From: Streptomyces sp. WM4235
GTDB lineage: Bacteria; Actinomycetota; Actinomycetes; Streptomycetales; Streptomycetaceae
DNA length: 64,000 nucleotides
NCBI RefSeq assembly: GCF_001279725.1
Contig: NZ_LGDE01000101.1
Coordinates: forward strand, 37,115 to 101,114
Reading direction: 5' to 3'
The notes under the pieces are model-generated. The model had not been told where the DNA came from and did no database searches. It worked only from the letters and a program-made list of their open reading frames with translations. Positions 24,360-32,572 of this stretch are shown here, piece by piece. The position numbers and the translations under genes are program-made. Positions within the stretch are counted from its first letter, which is position 1, and each line of letters begins with the position of its first letter.

Positions 24360-25244
24360 TCAGATGACAGGTGGTCGGCCGAGCCGGGTCAGCCGCCAGA
24401 CCGTACGCCACTTCATGGGGCGTCTGGAACCACACGGGGTGGTCCAGCCCTCCTTGAACCCGCCGAACCAGGCCTTGAGGGCCGGTCCCGACGGCTTGCG
24501 CAGGAGCGTCAGGGCCATCCAGACGCCCAGGTAGAGCGGTACCAGGAGGGCGGGCAGATTCCGGCGGGCCAGCCACACCCGGTTACGAGCCACCATACGG
24601 TGGTAGACCGCGTGCCGGGACGGAGCCGTCGTCGGGTGCAGCAGCACCATGTCCGCGCGGTAGTCGATCCGCCACCCGGCGTCGAGTGCCCGCCAGGCCA
24701 GGTCGGTCTCCTCGTGGGCGTAGAAGAACTCCCCCGGCAGCGCTCCGACCTGCTCGAACACCCTCGTGCGGACGGCGTTGGCGCCGCCCAGGAAGGTGGT
24801 CACGCGGGAGGAACGCATGGGGTCGGAGGCGCGCAGCCGCGGCACGTGGCGCCGCTGGGTCTCGCCGGTGTCCGGATCGGCGATCCGGAAGCTGACGATC
24901 CCGAGCGAGGGGTCCTCGGCGAAGGCCTGCCGGCACAGTTCGGCGGTGTCGGTGCGTTCCAGCAGCCCGTCGTCGTCCAGGAAGAGCAGGGCGTCCACGT
25001 CGGTGCCACCGGGGCCGAAGGCCTCGATGCCGACGTTGCGGCCGCCGGGGATGCCCAGGTTCTCGGGCAGGTCGACCGTACGGACCCCCTCGGGCAGGCC
25101 GGTGACCTTGACGCCCTGGCCGACGACGACGACCTCGACGGGGGCGCCGTCCTGGCGCGCCACCGAGTCGAGGAGCGCCTTGAGCTCGTCGGGACGGTTG
25201 CCCATGGTGATGATCACGGCGCCCAGCCGCATCGGCGTCGTCAC
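24360..25244 (-). CDS. family-2 glycosyltransferase
   Basis: A 294-aa GT-A-fold family 2 glycosyltransferase: LGAVIITMGNRPDELKALLD, DLPENLGIPGGRNVGIEAFG, the DxD-type LFLDDDGLLERT, TFLGGANAVRTRVFEQVG and the acceptor-side FYAHEETDLAWRALDAG. A short amphipathic or membrane helix is near the end (LVPLYLGVWMALTLL). GTG 25244 overlaps the previous stop (GTGA); ATG 25232 is the alternative. It likely decorates or starts the glycopolymer handled by the adjacent exporter. Donor sugar unknown. Confidence 0.85.
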   Translation of the reverse strand: MTTPMRLGAVIITMGNRPDELKALLDSVARQDGAPVEVVVVGQGVKVTGLPEGVRTVDLPENLGIPGGRNVGIEAFGPGGTDVDALLFLDDDGLLERTDTAELCRQAFAEDPSLGIVSFRIADPDTGETQRRHVPRLRASDPMRSSRVTTFLGGANAVRTRVFEQVGALPGEFFYAHEETDLAWRALDAGWRIDYRADMVLLHPTTAPSRHAVYHRMVARNRVWLARRNLPALLVPLYLGVWMALTLLRKPSGPALKAWFGGFKEGWTTPCGSRRPMKWRTVWRLTRLGRPPVI

Positions 25245-26020
25245 TTGAGCCTGCTGGAGGCCAGGACCGACACCAGGTGCAGCAGGGTCTGCAGCAGGGC
25301 GATGCCGGCCAGCACGGCGACGCCGAGCCGGGTGTAGAACAGGTCGCCGCGGACCTGGTCGACGACGGCCAGCAGCAGGATGAGCAGCGAGGCCTCGATG
25401 CCCAGGATCAGCCGGTGGAACTTGAGCGCGGCGGCGGCCCGGCGCGCGAGCGCCATGCCGGACGAGCGCGGTTCCGACGCCTCCTCCTTGACGGGCGCCT
25501 TGCCGACCTGGTGCCGGGCGACGCCGACCAGATCGGTCTCGGCCTTGATCAGGATCGCGCCGAGCGCCGCCAGGGTGCCCAGGAACGCCCACAGCCAGTC
25601 GATCCGCCCGCTGCCCCACAGGTCCGAGGCGCGCAGGCCGAAGCCGACCAGCACCGCGGCGTCGCACAGGTAGGCGCCGACGCGGTCCAGGTACACCCCG
25701 GAGAGCGAGAACTGCTTCTTCCAGCGGGCGACCTCGCCGTCGACGCAGTCGAGCAGCAGGTAGAGCTGGACCATGATCACGCCGAGGACGGCGCCCCAGA
25801 TGCCCGGGATCAGCAGGGCCGGGGCCGCGAGGACTCCGGCCACGGTCATCACGTAGGTCAGCTGGTTGGGCGTGACCTTGGTGGAGACCAGGACGCGGGT
25901 GATGCGCAGGGAGATCTCGCGCATGTAGAGGCGTCCGCCCCAGTGCTCGCCGCTGCGTCGATCCTTGACGCCCGGCGGGTGAACGACGGGCCGGAGTTCA
26001 GCTACGGATGGTTTGGACAT
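25241..26020 (-). CDS. CDP-alcohol phosphotransferase, variant active site
   Basis: A 259-aa integral membrane protein with the CDP-alcohol phosphotransferase motif D-x2-DG-x2-AR: LLDCVDGEVARWKKQF followed by GVYLDRVGAYLCD. The last Asp of the usual G-x3-D-x3-D is Ala here (GVYLDRVGA), although the preceding metal-binding Asps are intact. About six membrane segments. It would transfer a phospho-alcohol from a CDP derivative to an acceptor alcohol. ATG 26020 (alternative 26035) lies inside the end of the dehydrogenase gene. Variant catalysis or loss of activity are both possible. Confidence 0.85.
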   Translation of the reverse strand: MSKPSVAELRPVVHPPGVKDRRSGEHWGGRLYMREISLRITRVLVSTKVTPNQLTYVMTVAGVLAAPALLIPGIWGAVLGVIMVQLYLLLDCVDGEVARWKKQFSLSGVYLDRVGAYLCDAAVLVGFGLRASDLWGSGRIDWLWAFLGTLAALGAILIKAETDLVGVARHQVGKAPVKEEASEPRSSGMALARRAAAALKFHRLILGIEASLLILLLAVVDQVRGDLFYTRLGVAVLAGIALLQTLLHLVSVLASSRLK

Positions 26021-27059
26021 AGTCGGCGTAAGCATCCCTGATCTCGGCTGCGGACAGGTTGAGGTGCTCCAGGATGGTGAAGCGTCCCGGTCGGGTCTGG
26101 GGGGCGTACTCGACGGCCGCGACGAACTCGTCCACGCTGAACCCGATCTCCTCGGGCAGCACGGGCAGCTCGTGGCGGCGCAGCACCTCGACGAAGAGCG
26201 CGGAGTGCTCCTTGGCTCCCCGCAGGTGCATGGCGAAGGCCGCCCCGATGCCGACCTGCTCGCCGTGGAGCGCGGAGCGTCCCGGGTAGAGCAGGTCGAA
26301 GGCGTGGCTGATCTCGTGGCAGGCGCCGGACGACGGGCGGGTGTCCCCGCTGATCGACATGGCGATGCCGGAGAGCACGAGGGCCTCCGAGAGCACGGTC
26401 AGGAACTCGTCGTCGCCCACCGTGCCGGGGTGGCGCAGCACGGACTCGCCGGCGGTGCGGGCCATGGCGGCGGCCAGGCCGTCGACGGGCTCGCCGTTGA
26501 GGCGGTGCGAGAGCTCCCAGTCGGCGACGGCCGAGATGTTGGAGATCGCGTCGCCGATGCCCGCGCGGACGAAGCGGGCCGGGGCGTCCTTGATCACGTC
26601 GAGGTCGATGACCATCGCGATCGGCATGGGGACGCCGTAGGAACCGCGGCCGTTGTCGTTGTCCAGGATGGACACCGGCGAGCAGATGCCGTCGTGGGAG
26701 AGGTTGGTGGCGACGGCCACCATGGGCAGCCCGACCCGCGCCGCGGCGTACTTCGCCACGTCGATGATCTTGCCGCCGCCCAGTCCGACGACCGCGTCGT
26801 AGCGGCGGCCCTTTATGTCGTCGGCCAGCTTGACCGCCGAGTCGATGGTGCCGTCGACGACCGGGTACCAGTCGGCGTGCGGCAGGACGGGCTCCAGCTT
26901 GGCGCGCAGCACCTGGCCGGATCCCCCGCTGATCGCGATCGCGAGCTTGCCGGACGCGGAGACGCGCTGGTCGGCCAGGAGGCCGGCCAGGTCGTCCATC
27001 GCGCCGCAGCTGATGTCGACGACGACGGGCGAGGGGATCAGCCGCGTCAGTACTGGCAT
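25998..27059 (-). CDS. glycerol-1-phosphate-dehydrogenase-like enzyme
   Basis: A 353-aa iron-containing alcohol-dehydrogenase / dehydroquinate-synthase-fold protein: VVGLGGGKIIDVAKYAAARV (NAD site), TNLSHDGICSPVS, and the metal site Asp/His set in GIGDAISNISAVADW, GACHEISHAFDLL and SALHGEQVGIG. This pattern fits the AraM/EgsA group, which reduces dihydroxyacetone phosphate to sn-glycerol-1-phosphate. ATG 27059 overlaps the nucleotidyltransferase stop by 13 bp. Context suggests it makes the polyol phosphate that the neighbour activates with CTP. Confidence 0.82.
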   Translation of the reverse strand: MPVLTRLIPSPVVVDISCGAMDDLAGLLADQRVSASGKLAIAISGGSGQVLRAKLEPVLPHADWYPVVDGTIDSAVKLADDIKGRRYDAVVGLGGGKIIDVAKYAAARVGLPMVAVATNLSHDGICSPVSILDNDNGRGSYGVPMPIAMVIDLDVIKDAPARFVRAGIGDAISNISAVADWELSHRLNGEPVDGLAAAMARTAGESVLRHPGTVGDDEFLTVLSEALVLSGIAMSISGDTRPSSGACHEISHAFDLLYPGRSALHGEQVGIGAAFAMHLRGAKEHSALFVEVLRRHELPVLPEEIGFSVDEFVAAVEYAPQTRPGRFTILEHLNLSAAEIRDAYADYVQTIRS

Positions 27060-27799
27060 GCGATGGTCCGGCCCTTGGCGAGGTCGTCGTGGTTGTCGAT
27101 CTCGACCCACTTGACGTCGCCGATGGGGGCCACGTCGATGGTGAAGCCGTCGTTGACGAGCTGCTGGTAGCCGTCCTCGTAGTAGAGGTCGGGGTCGCGC
27201 TCGAAGGTGGTCTGGAGCGCCCGCGCCAGTTCCTCGGCGGCTTCCGGCTCGATCAGGGTGACGCCGATGTACTCGCCGGTCGCCTCCGACGGCTCCATCA
27301 GCTTGGTGATCCTGCGCACGCCCTGGCCGTCGGCGGTGATGACCTTCATCTCCTCGTCGGCCAGCTGCTTGACCGTGTCGAGGGCGAGGATGATCTTCTG
27401 GCCCTGGCCTCGGGCGGCCAGCAGGGTCTTCTCGACGGAGACCGGGTGGACGGTGTCGCCGTTGGCGAGGATCACGCCGCGCTTGAGGACGTCACGCGCG
27501 CACCACAGGGAGTAGGCGTTGTTCCACTCCTCGGCCTTGTCGTTGTCGATCAGCGTGATCTTGACGCCGTACTTGGCCTCCAGGGCCTCGCGGCGCTCGT
27601 ACACGGCTTCCTTGCGGTAGCCGACGACGATCGCGACCTCGGTCAGTCCGACCTCGGCGAAGTTGCCGAGGGTGAGGTCGAGGACGGTCAGGCTCTCCTC
27701 GTCCCCCTCGGGACCGACGGGCACGAGGGCCTTGGGCAGGGTGTCGGTGTAGGGACGCAGACGGCGTCCGGCACCGGCAGCGAGTACAAGGCCGATCAT
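27047..27799 (-). CDS. sugar/polyol-phosphate nucleotidyltransferase
   Basis: A 250-aa NTP-transferase: signature LVLAAGAGRRLRPYTDTLPK at residues 4-23, then ALVPVG, ILANGDTVHPVSVEK (metal Asp) and EDGYQQLVNDG. Layout resembles CTP:inositol-1-phosphate or CTP:phosphocholine cytidylyltransferases (GAGRRLRPYT in place of GGGTRLRP). It would activate a polyol phosphate to a CDP derivative for the two CDP-alcohol phosphotransferases that flank it. ATG overlaps the upstream stop (ATGA). Confidence 0.85.
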   Translation of the reverse strand: MIGLVLAAGAGRRLRPYTDTLPKALVPVGPEGDEESLTVLDLTLGNFAEVGLTEVAIVVGYRKEAVYERREALEAKYGVKITLIDNDKAEEWNNAYSLWCARDVLKRGVILANGDTVHPVSVEKTLLAARGQGQKIILALDTVKQLADEEMKVITADGQGVRRITKLMEPSEATGEYIGVTLIEPEAAEELARALQTTFERDPDLYYEDGYQQLVNDGFTIDVAPIGDVKWVEIDNHDDLAKGRTIACQY

Positions 27800-29577
27800 G
27801 CTGGTTCTCCTTCGTCATGTACGGCGGGTGCTCCGGAGGAGACCCAGAACCGGATGCTCTCCGAGAGCACCACGAGTGCCACGAACACGGCCGTGACCGT
27901 GAGCGCGACGGGGAAGTCCGCGGGGCGCTCGGCCAGGACGGCGGCCAGTGCCGCGGTGAGCAGCACCCGGCCCTCGTGCCCGCCGATCGTCCGCACCAGC
28001 CAGTGCGGGGGCGCCCCGGTGCCACCGCGGATGCGGTAGACCGTGTCGTAGTGATGGTAGGCGACCGCCGCGACCAGTCCGAATGCCGCCGGGAGGGCTC
28101 CCGGGACGTCCGCCTTGGCCGCGAGGATCAAGACGGTGGTGTACTCGGCGGCCCGGAAGACGGGCGGGACGAGCCAGTCGAGGGCGCCCTTGAGGGGGCG
28201 GGCGACGGCGGCGCCGGCGAGGACCGCGTAGAAGACGGCGGCGATGACGACCTGGCGGGCACCGAACTCGTACGCCCAGGCCGTCCACAGCAGCGCGACC
28301 GAGCCGACGAGGGCGGCGGCGATGCCGGCGCCGGGCGCCATCCGGCCGACGATCCGGCCGGTGAGGGTCGCGATCGGGCCCGAGTCGGCGAGGTCGGCCA
28401 GCGCCTGGGCGGCGCGGTCGGTGCGCTTCGCCTTGCGGGTCAGCGAGCGCAGCACGCGGCCCGCGGTGGTGTACAGCGCGCCGAAGGCGCAGCCGATGAG
28501 CAGGGCGTAGAAGACGATCCGGGGGGTGGTGACGGCGGTCAGCACGGCGATCATCGCCCACCGTTCGCCGATCGGCAGGATGATCATCCGGCGGACCCAG
28601 ACCGTCCAGCCGACGCTGTCGAGCCGGTCGGAGAGGGCGGCGGTGGGGCTCGTGTTCGCCGTGGCGTCGTGGTTCGCCTCGTTGAAGGAGAAGTCGACGA
28701 TGTGCCGACAGGTCATGAGGATCATCGCGCCGAGGGCCAGGGCCCAGACGTCGTCGCCGTTCCTGGCCGCGCCGAGCGCGAGGCCCGCGTAGAAGGAGTA
28801 CTCCTTCGCGCGGTCGAAGGTCGCGTCGAGCCAGGCGCCCAGCGTCGAGTACTGCAGGGAGTAGCGGGCGAGCTGCCCGTCGGCGCAGTCCAGTACGAAG
28901 GAGAGGAGGAGGAGAACACCGGCCGCGACGTAGCCCCAGCGGTCACCGGTGGCCGCGCAGCCGGCCGCGACGAGCGCGGTGAGCAGCGAGGCGGTGGTGA
29001 CCTGGTTGGGGGTCAGGCCGCGGCGCGCGCACCAGCGGGCGACGTAGCGCGAGTACGGGCTGATGAAGAAGGTGGTGAAGAACCCGTCGCGGGACTTCAC
29101 GGCGGTCCGCAGCCGCACGGCCTCGTCGTCCACGGCGGCGACGGCGGCGACGGCGCTCGCGCGCTCCGGGCCGGCGGCGGGGACGGCGGCGACCAGGGTG
29201 CCGAGCTCGGGCCGCTGCACGGGGATCCCGGCGGCCTCGACGGCGGCGGCGAGCCGGTCGGGGTAGGGGCCGGCGCCGTTCTCGGGGAGGGCCGCGGCCA
29301 GGTCCAGGGCGGCGCGGGCAGCGGCCTGGACGGCGAAGGCGCCGGTCACGGCGCAGGCGTCGAAGCGCGGGTCGGTGAGCGCGAGCCGCAGGGCGTGCAC
29401 GTGGCCGACGAACGCGCTGTCGACGACGGCCACCCGCTGTTCGGTCGGCACGTCGGCCAGCGCGGTGGCGGTGTCCTCGGGCCTGGTGACGGAGCGGACG
29501 TCGAAGCCCAACGTGCGCAGCTCGTCGGCGAGCGGCGATCCGGGGACCGGCAGGCCGGTGAGGATGACGGTCGGCAG
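27796..29577 (-). CDS. large CDP-alcohol phosphotransferase, apparent CTG start
   Basis: A 593-aa multi-domain membrane protein. Residues ~1-170 read as a Rossmann-like domain resembling a degenerate nucleotidyltransferase (TVILTGLPVPGSPLADELR, VAVVDSAFVGHVHALRL). A linker KSRDGFFTTFFISPYSRYV and PNQVTTASLL leads into a canonical CDP-alcohol phosphotransferase core LDCADGQLARY with LGAWLDATFDRAK. The C-terminal ~250 residues carry further membrane segments. The layout recalls archaeal fused cytidylyltransferase/di-inositol-phosphate-phosphate synthases. No ATG/GTG/TTG opens the domain in frame until TTG 29511, which would cut off the first strand; a CTG at 29577 has AAGGAG nine bases upstream. 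First gene of the operon. Confidence 0.75.
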   Translation of the reverse strand: MPTVILTGLPVPGSPLADELRTLGFDVRSVTRPEDTATALADVPTEQRVAVVDSAFVGHVHALRLALTDPRFDACAVTGAFAVQAAARAALDLAAALPENGAGPYPDRLAAAVEAAGIPVQRPELGTLVAAVPAAGPERASAVAAVAAVDDEAVRLRTAVKSRDGFFTTFFISPYSRYVARWCARRGLTPNQVTTASLLTALVAAGCAATGDRWGYVAAGVLLLLSFVLDCADGQLARYSLQYSTLGAWLDATFDRAKEYSFYAGLALGAARNGDDVWALALGAMILMTCRHIVDFSFNEANHDATANTSPTAALSDRLDSVGWTVWVRRMIILPIGERWAMIAVLTAVTTPRIVFYALLIGCAFGALYTTAGRVLRSLTRKAKRTDRAAQALADLADSGPIATLTGRIVGRMAPGAGIAAALVGSVALLWTAWAYEFGARQVVIAAVFYAVLAGAAVARPLKGALDWLVPPVFRAAEYTTVLILAAKADVPGALPAAFGLVAAVAYHHYDTVYRIRGGTGAPPHWLVRTIGGHEGRVLLTAALAAVLAERPADFPVALTVTAVFVALVVLSESIRFWVSSGAPAVHDEGEPA

Positions 29578-29980
29578 TCGAACCCACTCCTTGCAGCGAA
29601 CACGGGACGGCCGCCGCGTGGGGCGGCGGCACGTCGGCAGAGGCTATCGGATGAATGGAAGCGGGGGTTCACCACCCGTTTGCGCTCCGACAAGCCGAAT
29701 GTTCCCGGGCTGGGAGGCCCCGTGGCGATCATCATCGACGAGAACGCTCGGGGATCACAAACCGCGTGACTGTTAGGCTTCTCGCAGACGTGTACGACCT
29801 TCGCGCACACGTCCCGCACCGGAACCGGACGAGAAAGAGGTGGGTTGATGACCGTCGCAGAGGTCGCCGCCGAGGGCAGCGACGCGCTCCGACACATCCC
29901 CGTCTTCCTCCGGGCGTCCGGCCAGGCCTGATCACCCCGATCGGCCCCGTCAGCCGGAGCCCCCGTTCCGAGGGTTCACG
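29578..29980. other. 403-bp divergent intergenic region
   Basis: Holds the upstream regions of the polymer operon (minus) and of the methyltransferase fusion (plus). The only coding candidate is the 27-codon frame at 29848-29931. No clear promoter hexamers or hairpins could be assigned. Confidence 0.5.
29848..29931 (+). CDS. possible 27-aa small ORF
   Basis: ATG 29848 follows AAAGAGGTGGGTTG, a good ribosome site, and the frame ends at TGA 29929-29931. It starts MTVAEVAAEGSDALRHIP. It ends 49 bp before the methyltransferase fusion, so it could be an upstream leader ORF or the remnant of a gene. No family recognised. Confidence 0.35.
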   Translation: MTVAEVAAEGSDALRHIPVFLRASGQA

Positions 29981-31255
29981 TTGACCGACCACACCGGTTC
30001 CATTCCTTCCGGCTCCTCCTCTTCCACACCCGACTTCGGCGATGCCGACTTCGGCGACCCCGCTTTCCGTGAGGCCTTCCTCACGCTCCACCGCGGCCTG
30101 CCCCGGCAGTCCCCCGGTTCCGACGCGACCACCCGGCACCTGCTGTCCCTGTGCGGGCCGCTGCCCGAGCGCCCCCGGGTCCTGGACCTGGGCTGCGGTC
30201 CGGGCCGCAGCGCGCTGCTGCTCGCCGCCGAGGCGGGCGCCGAGGTGACCGCGGTCGATCTGTACGAGGGCTTCCTCGACGAGCTCCGCGAGGCGGCCGA
30301 GGCCCGCGGGCTCGGCGACCGTGTCCATGCCGTCAACGCGGACATGGGCGCGCTGACCTGCGAGGACGGCTCCTTCGACCTCGTCTGGGCCGAGGGTTCG
30401 GCCTACATCGTCGGCTTCGACCGCGCGCTCGCGTCGTGGAAGCGCCTGCTCGCACCCGGCGGCGCCCTCGTGGTGACGGAGTGCGAGTGGACCGTCGAGG
30501 AGCCGTCCGCGGGGGCACGCGCCTTCTGGGACCCCCAGTACCCGCTGCGCTCCACCGCCCGCAACCTCGCGGCCGTCCAGGTCGCCGGGTACCGGGTGTC
30601 GGGCGTCCACCACCAGCCCGACTCCGACTGGGCCGAGTACTACGGTCCGCTCGGCGAGCGGGTGCGCGAGGAGCTCGACGTACGGGAACGGCACGGGCAC
30701 GAGTACGGGTACACGGGCTACGTCCTGCGCCCGGTGACCGCCGGGGACGGCGGTGCCTGGCCGGCCCGCCCGGAGACCGCCGCCGATGTCCCGGGGGTGC
30801 GCGAAGTCAACCTGGCGGCGTTCGAGACCCCCCTGGAGGCGGATCTGGTCGACGCCCTCCGCGCGGACGTCTCCTGGCTGCCGGGGCTGTCGTACGTGGC
30901 CGAGCGCCCGGACGGATCGCCGGCGGCGCACGCCCTGCTGACCCGCTGCAAGGTGTCCGGCGCACCGGCGCTCGCGCTCGCACCCGTGGCGGCCGACCCC
31001 GCGGTCCACCGCTCGGGCGCGGGCAGCGCGGTCGTACGGGCGCTCCTCGCGGACGCCCGCGGGCGCGGGGAGTCGTTGGTGCTCGTCCTCGGGCATCCGG
31101 CGTATTACGCGCGCTTCGGTTTCGTGCCGGCGTCCCGGTTCGGGATCCGGGCGCCCTTCGAGGTGCCCGACGAGGCGATGATGGCGCTCGTGCTGGACGA
31201 CACCGTGCCGATCCCCGCGGGCACGATCGCCTATCCGGCGCCGTTCGGCGTCTGA
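29981..31255 (+). CDS. methyltransferase-GNAT acetyltransferase fusion
   Basis: A 424-aa two-domain protein. Residues ~30-200 are a class I SAM methyltransferase: VLDLGCGPGRSALLLAAEAG (motif I), VTAVDLYEG, FDLVWAEGSAYIVGF and LLAPGGALVVTECEW. Residues ~260-424 are a GNAT acetyltransferase of the YhbS type: REVNLAAFETPLE, VAADPAVHRSGAGSAVVRAL (acetyl-CoA loop, R/Q-x-x-G-x-G/A), YYARFGFVPASRFGIRAPF. Such fusions modify one substrate twice or sense and modify. The start is TTG 29981 with GAGGG upstream. Substrate unknown. Confidence 0.82.
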   Translation: MTDHTGSIPSGSSSSTPDFGDADFGDPAFREAFLTLHRGLPRQSPGSDATTRHLLSLCGPLPERPRVLDLGCGPGRSALLLAAEAGAEVTAVDLYEGFLDELREAAEARGLGDRVHAVNADMGALTCEDGSFDLVWAEGSAYIVGFDRALASWKRLLAPGGALVVTECEWTVEEPSAGARAFWDPQYPLRSTARNLAAVQVAGYRVSGVHHQPDSDWAEYYGPLGERVREELDVRERHGHEYGYTGYVLRPVTAGDGGAWPARPETAADVPGVREVNLAAFETPLEADLVDALRADVSWLPGLSYVAERPDGSPAAHALLTRCKVSGAPALALAPVAADPAVHRSGAGSAVVRALLADARGRGESLVLVLGHPAYYARFGFVPASRFGIRAPFEVPDEAMMALVLDDTVPIPAGTIAYPAPFGV

Positions 31256-31294
31256 CGCGGCGGCCCGGCCCGGTCCGGCCGGGGCCCGAGCGAT

Positions 31295-31333
31295 CCGCCC
31301 CCCGTCGCCCGCCTAGCATGCGACGGGGGGCGG
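31295..31333 (+). terminator. perfect 14-bp hairpin after methyltransferase-GNAT gene
   Basis: CCGCCCCCCGTCGC / GCGACGGGGGGCGG with an 11-base loop, 40 bp downstream of the stop. Ends that transcript before idi. Confidence 0.8.
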
Positions 31334-31414
31334 ACGTGCGCTGATGTTCGAAGTGGGGACAAGCCGCTTTTGTACGGCAGACTTGAAGGCCGAAGTCCGA
31401 AGCGAAGGATGGGT

Positions 31415-32014
31415 ATGCCGACCACACCAGCCACCGCCGCGAACAGCGCGTCCACCGGCACCGGGATCCAAGAAGCGATCATGCTCGAACTGGTCGACGA
31501 GTCCGGCAACACCATCGGCACGGCGGAGAAGCTCTCCGCCCACCAGGCCCCCGGTCTGTTGCACCGCGCGTTCTCGGTGTTCCTCTTCGACGAGCAGGGG
31601 CGGCTGCTGCTGCAGCGGCGGGCCCTGGGGAAGTACCACTCCCCCGGCGTCTGGTCGAACACCTGCTGCGGTCATCCCTACCCCGGGGAGTCGCCGTTCG
31701 CGGCCGCCGCCCGGCGCACCCACGAGGAGTTGGGGCTGTCGCCCTCGCTGCTCGCCGAGGCGGGAACGGTGCGCTACAACCACCCCGACCCCGCGTCGGG
31801 TCTGGTGGAGCAGGAGTACAACCACCTGTTCGTGGGACTCGCCCAGGCTGAGCTGCGGCCCGATCCGGAAGAGGTCGGGGAGACGGCGTTCGTCACCGCC
31901 GACGAGTTGGTGAAGCGGCATGCCGAGGCGCCGTTCTCGGCGTGGTTCATGACCGTGCTCGACGCTGCCCGGCCCGCGATCCGCGAGCTGACCGGGGACG
32001 CCGCGGGCTGGTAG
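31415..32014 (+). CDS. idi: isopentenyl-diphosphate delta-isomerase, type I
   Basis: A 199-aa Nudix-fold IDI-1 with HRAFSVFLFDEQGRLLLQRR, the active Cys in WSNTCCGHPYPGES, the Nudix-like ARRTHEELGLS and the metal/catalytic Glu of VEQEYNHLFVG. It interconverts IPP and DMAPP and so feeds the farnesyl diphosphate used by the hopanoid operon 9 kb away. ATG 31415 has GAAGGA upstream; frames starting earlier lack a ribosome site. Length matches other actinobacterial IDI-1. Confidence 0.95.
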   Translation: MPTTPATAANSASTGTGIQEAIMLELVDESGNTIGTAEKLSAHQAPGLLHRAFSVFLFDEQGRLLLQRRALGKYHSPGVWSNTCCGHPYPGESPFAAAARRTHEELGLSPSLLAEAGTVRYNHPDPASGLVEQEYNHLFVGLAQAELRPDPEEVGETAFVTADELVKRHAEAPFSAWFMTVLDAARPAIRELTGDAAGW

Positions 32015-32059
32015 TCCCCTCGCCGGCGCACGGGCGCGGGCGCCTGCCGCGCGAGTGGG

Positions 32060-32572
32060 TCACACGTGCGGGGCGGGGGTCGACGGCCCGGTGGGGACGG
32101 TCAGCGGCAGCGCCGCCCAGATCACCTTGCCGCCCGTCGAGGTGTGCTCGACGTCGCAGACCCCGCCGGCCTCCAGCGTGATCTCCCGGACGAGCAGCAG
32201 GCCCCGTCCGCCGGTCTGGCCGAAATCGGCCTCAAGGGCTTTGGGGCGGTACGGGTGGTTGTCCTCGACGGCCACCCGTACCCATGCGCGGCCCACCGCG
32301 ACCTCGACCGCGACCTCGGGCGAGAGCAGGGCCGCGTGCCGGACGGAGTTCGTCACCAGTTCGGAGACGATCAGCAGCAGGGAGTACACCAGGTCCTGAT
32401 GGGCCGGCACCCCCTGCCGGCCGAGCAGGTCACGGACCGCCCGGCGAGCCTGAGGAACGGATTCTTCTACCGCGGGAGCGGTGAATCGCCACACGCCCTC
32501 GTACGCGAGGGGGTCGGCCGGAGCCTCCGGCTCACCCCCCTCTGCCGGCGGGGTGTTCCCGCTGTCGTCCAT
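32060..32572 (-). CDS. RsbW-like anti-sigma/ATP-binding protein
   Basis: A 170-aa HATPase_c_2 protein: N box LIVSELVTNSVRHA, G1-like VEDNHPYRPKAL and G2 TGGRGLLLVREIT. Streptomyces has dozens of these stand-alone serine-kinase-like proteins, which act on anti-sigma antagonists. The first ~30 residues are Pro/Glu/Ala-rich. ATG 32572 follows GGTCGGAAG; an earlier GTG 32608 has no ribosome site. Partner not evident nearby. Convergent with idi. Confidence 0.82.
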   Translation of the reverse strand: MDDSGNTPPAEGGEPEAPADPLAYEGVWRFTAPAVEESVPQARRAVRDLLGRQGVPAHQDLVYSLLLIVSELVTNSVRHAALLSPEVAVEVAVGRAWVRVAVEDNHPYRPKALEADFGQTGGRGLLLVREITLEAGGVCDVEHTSTGGKVIWAALPLTVPTGPSTPAPHV

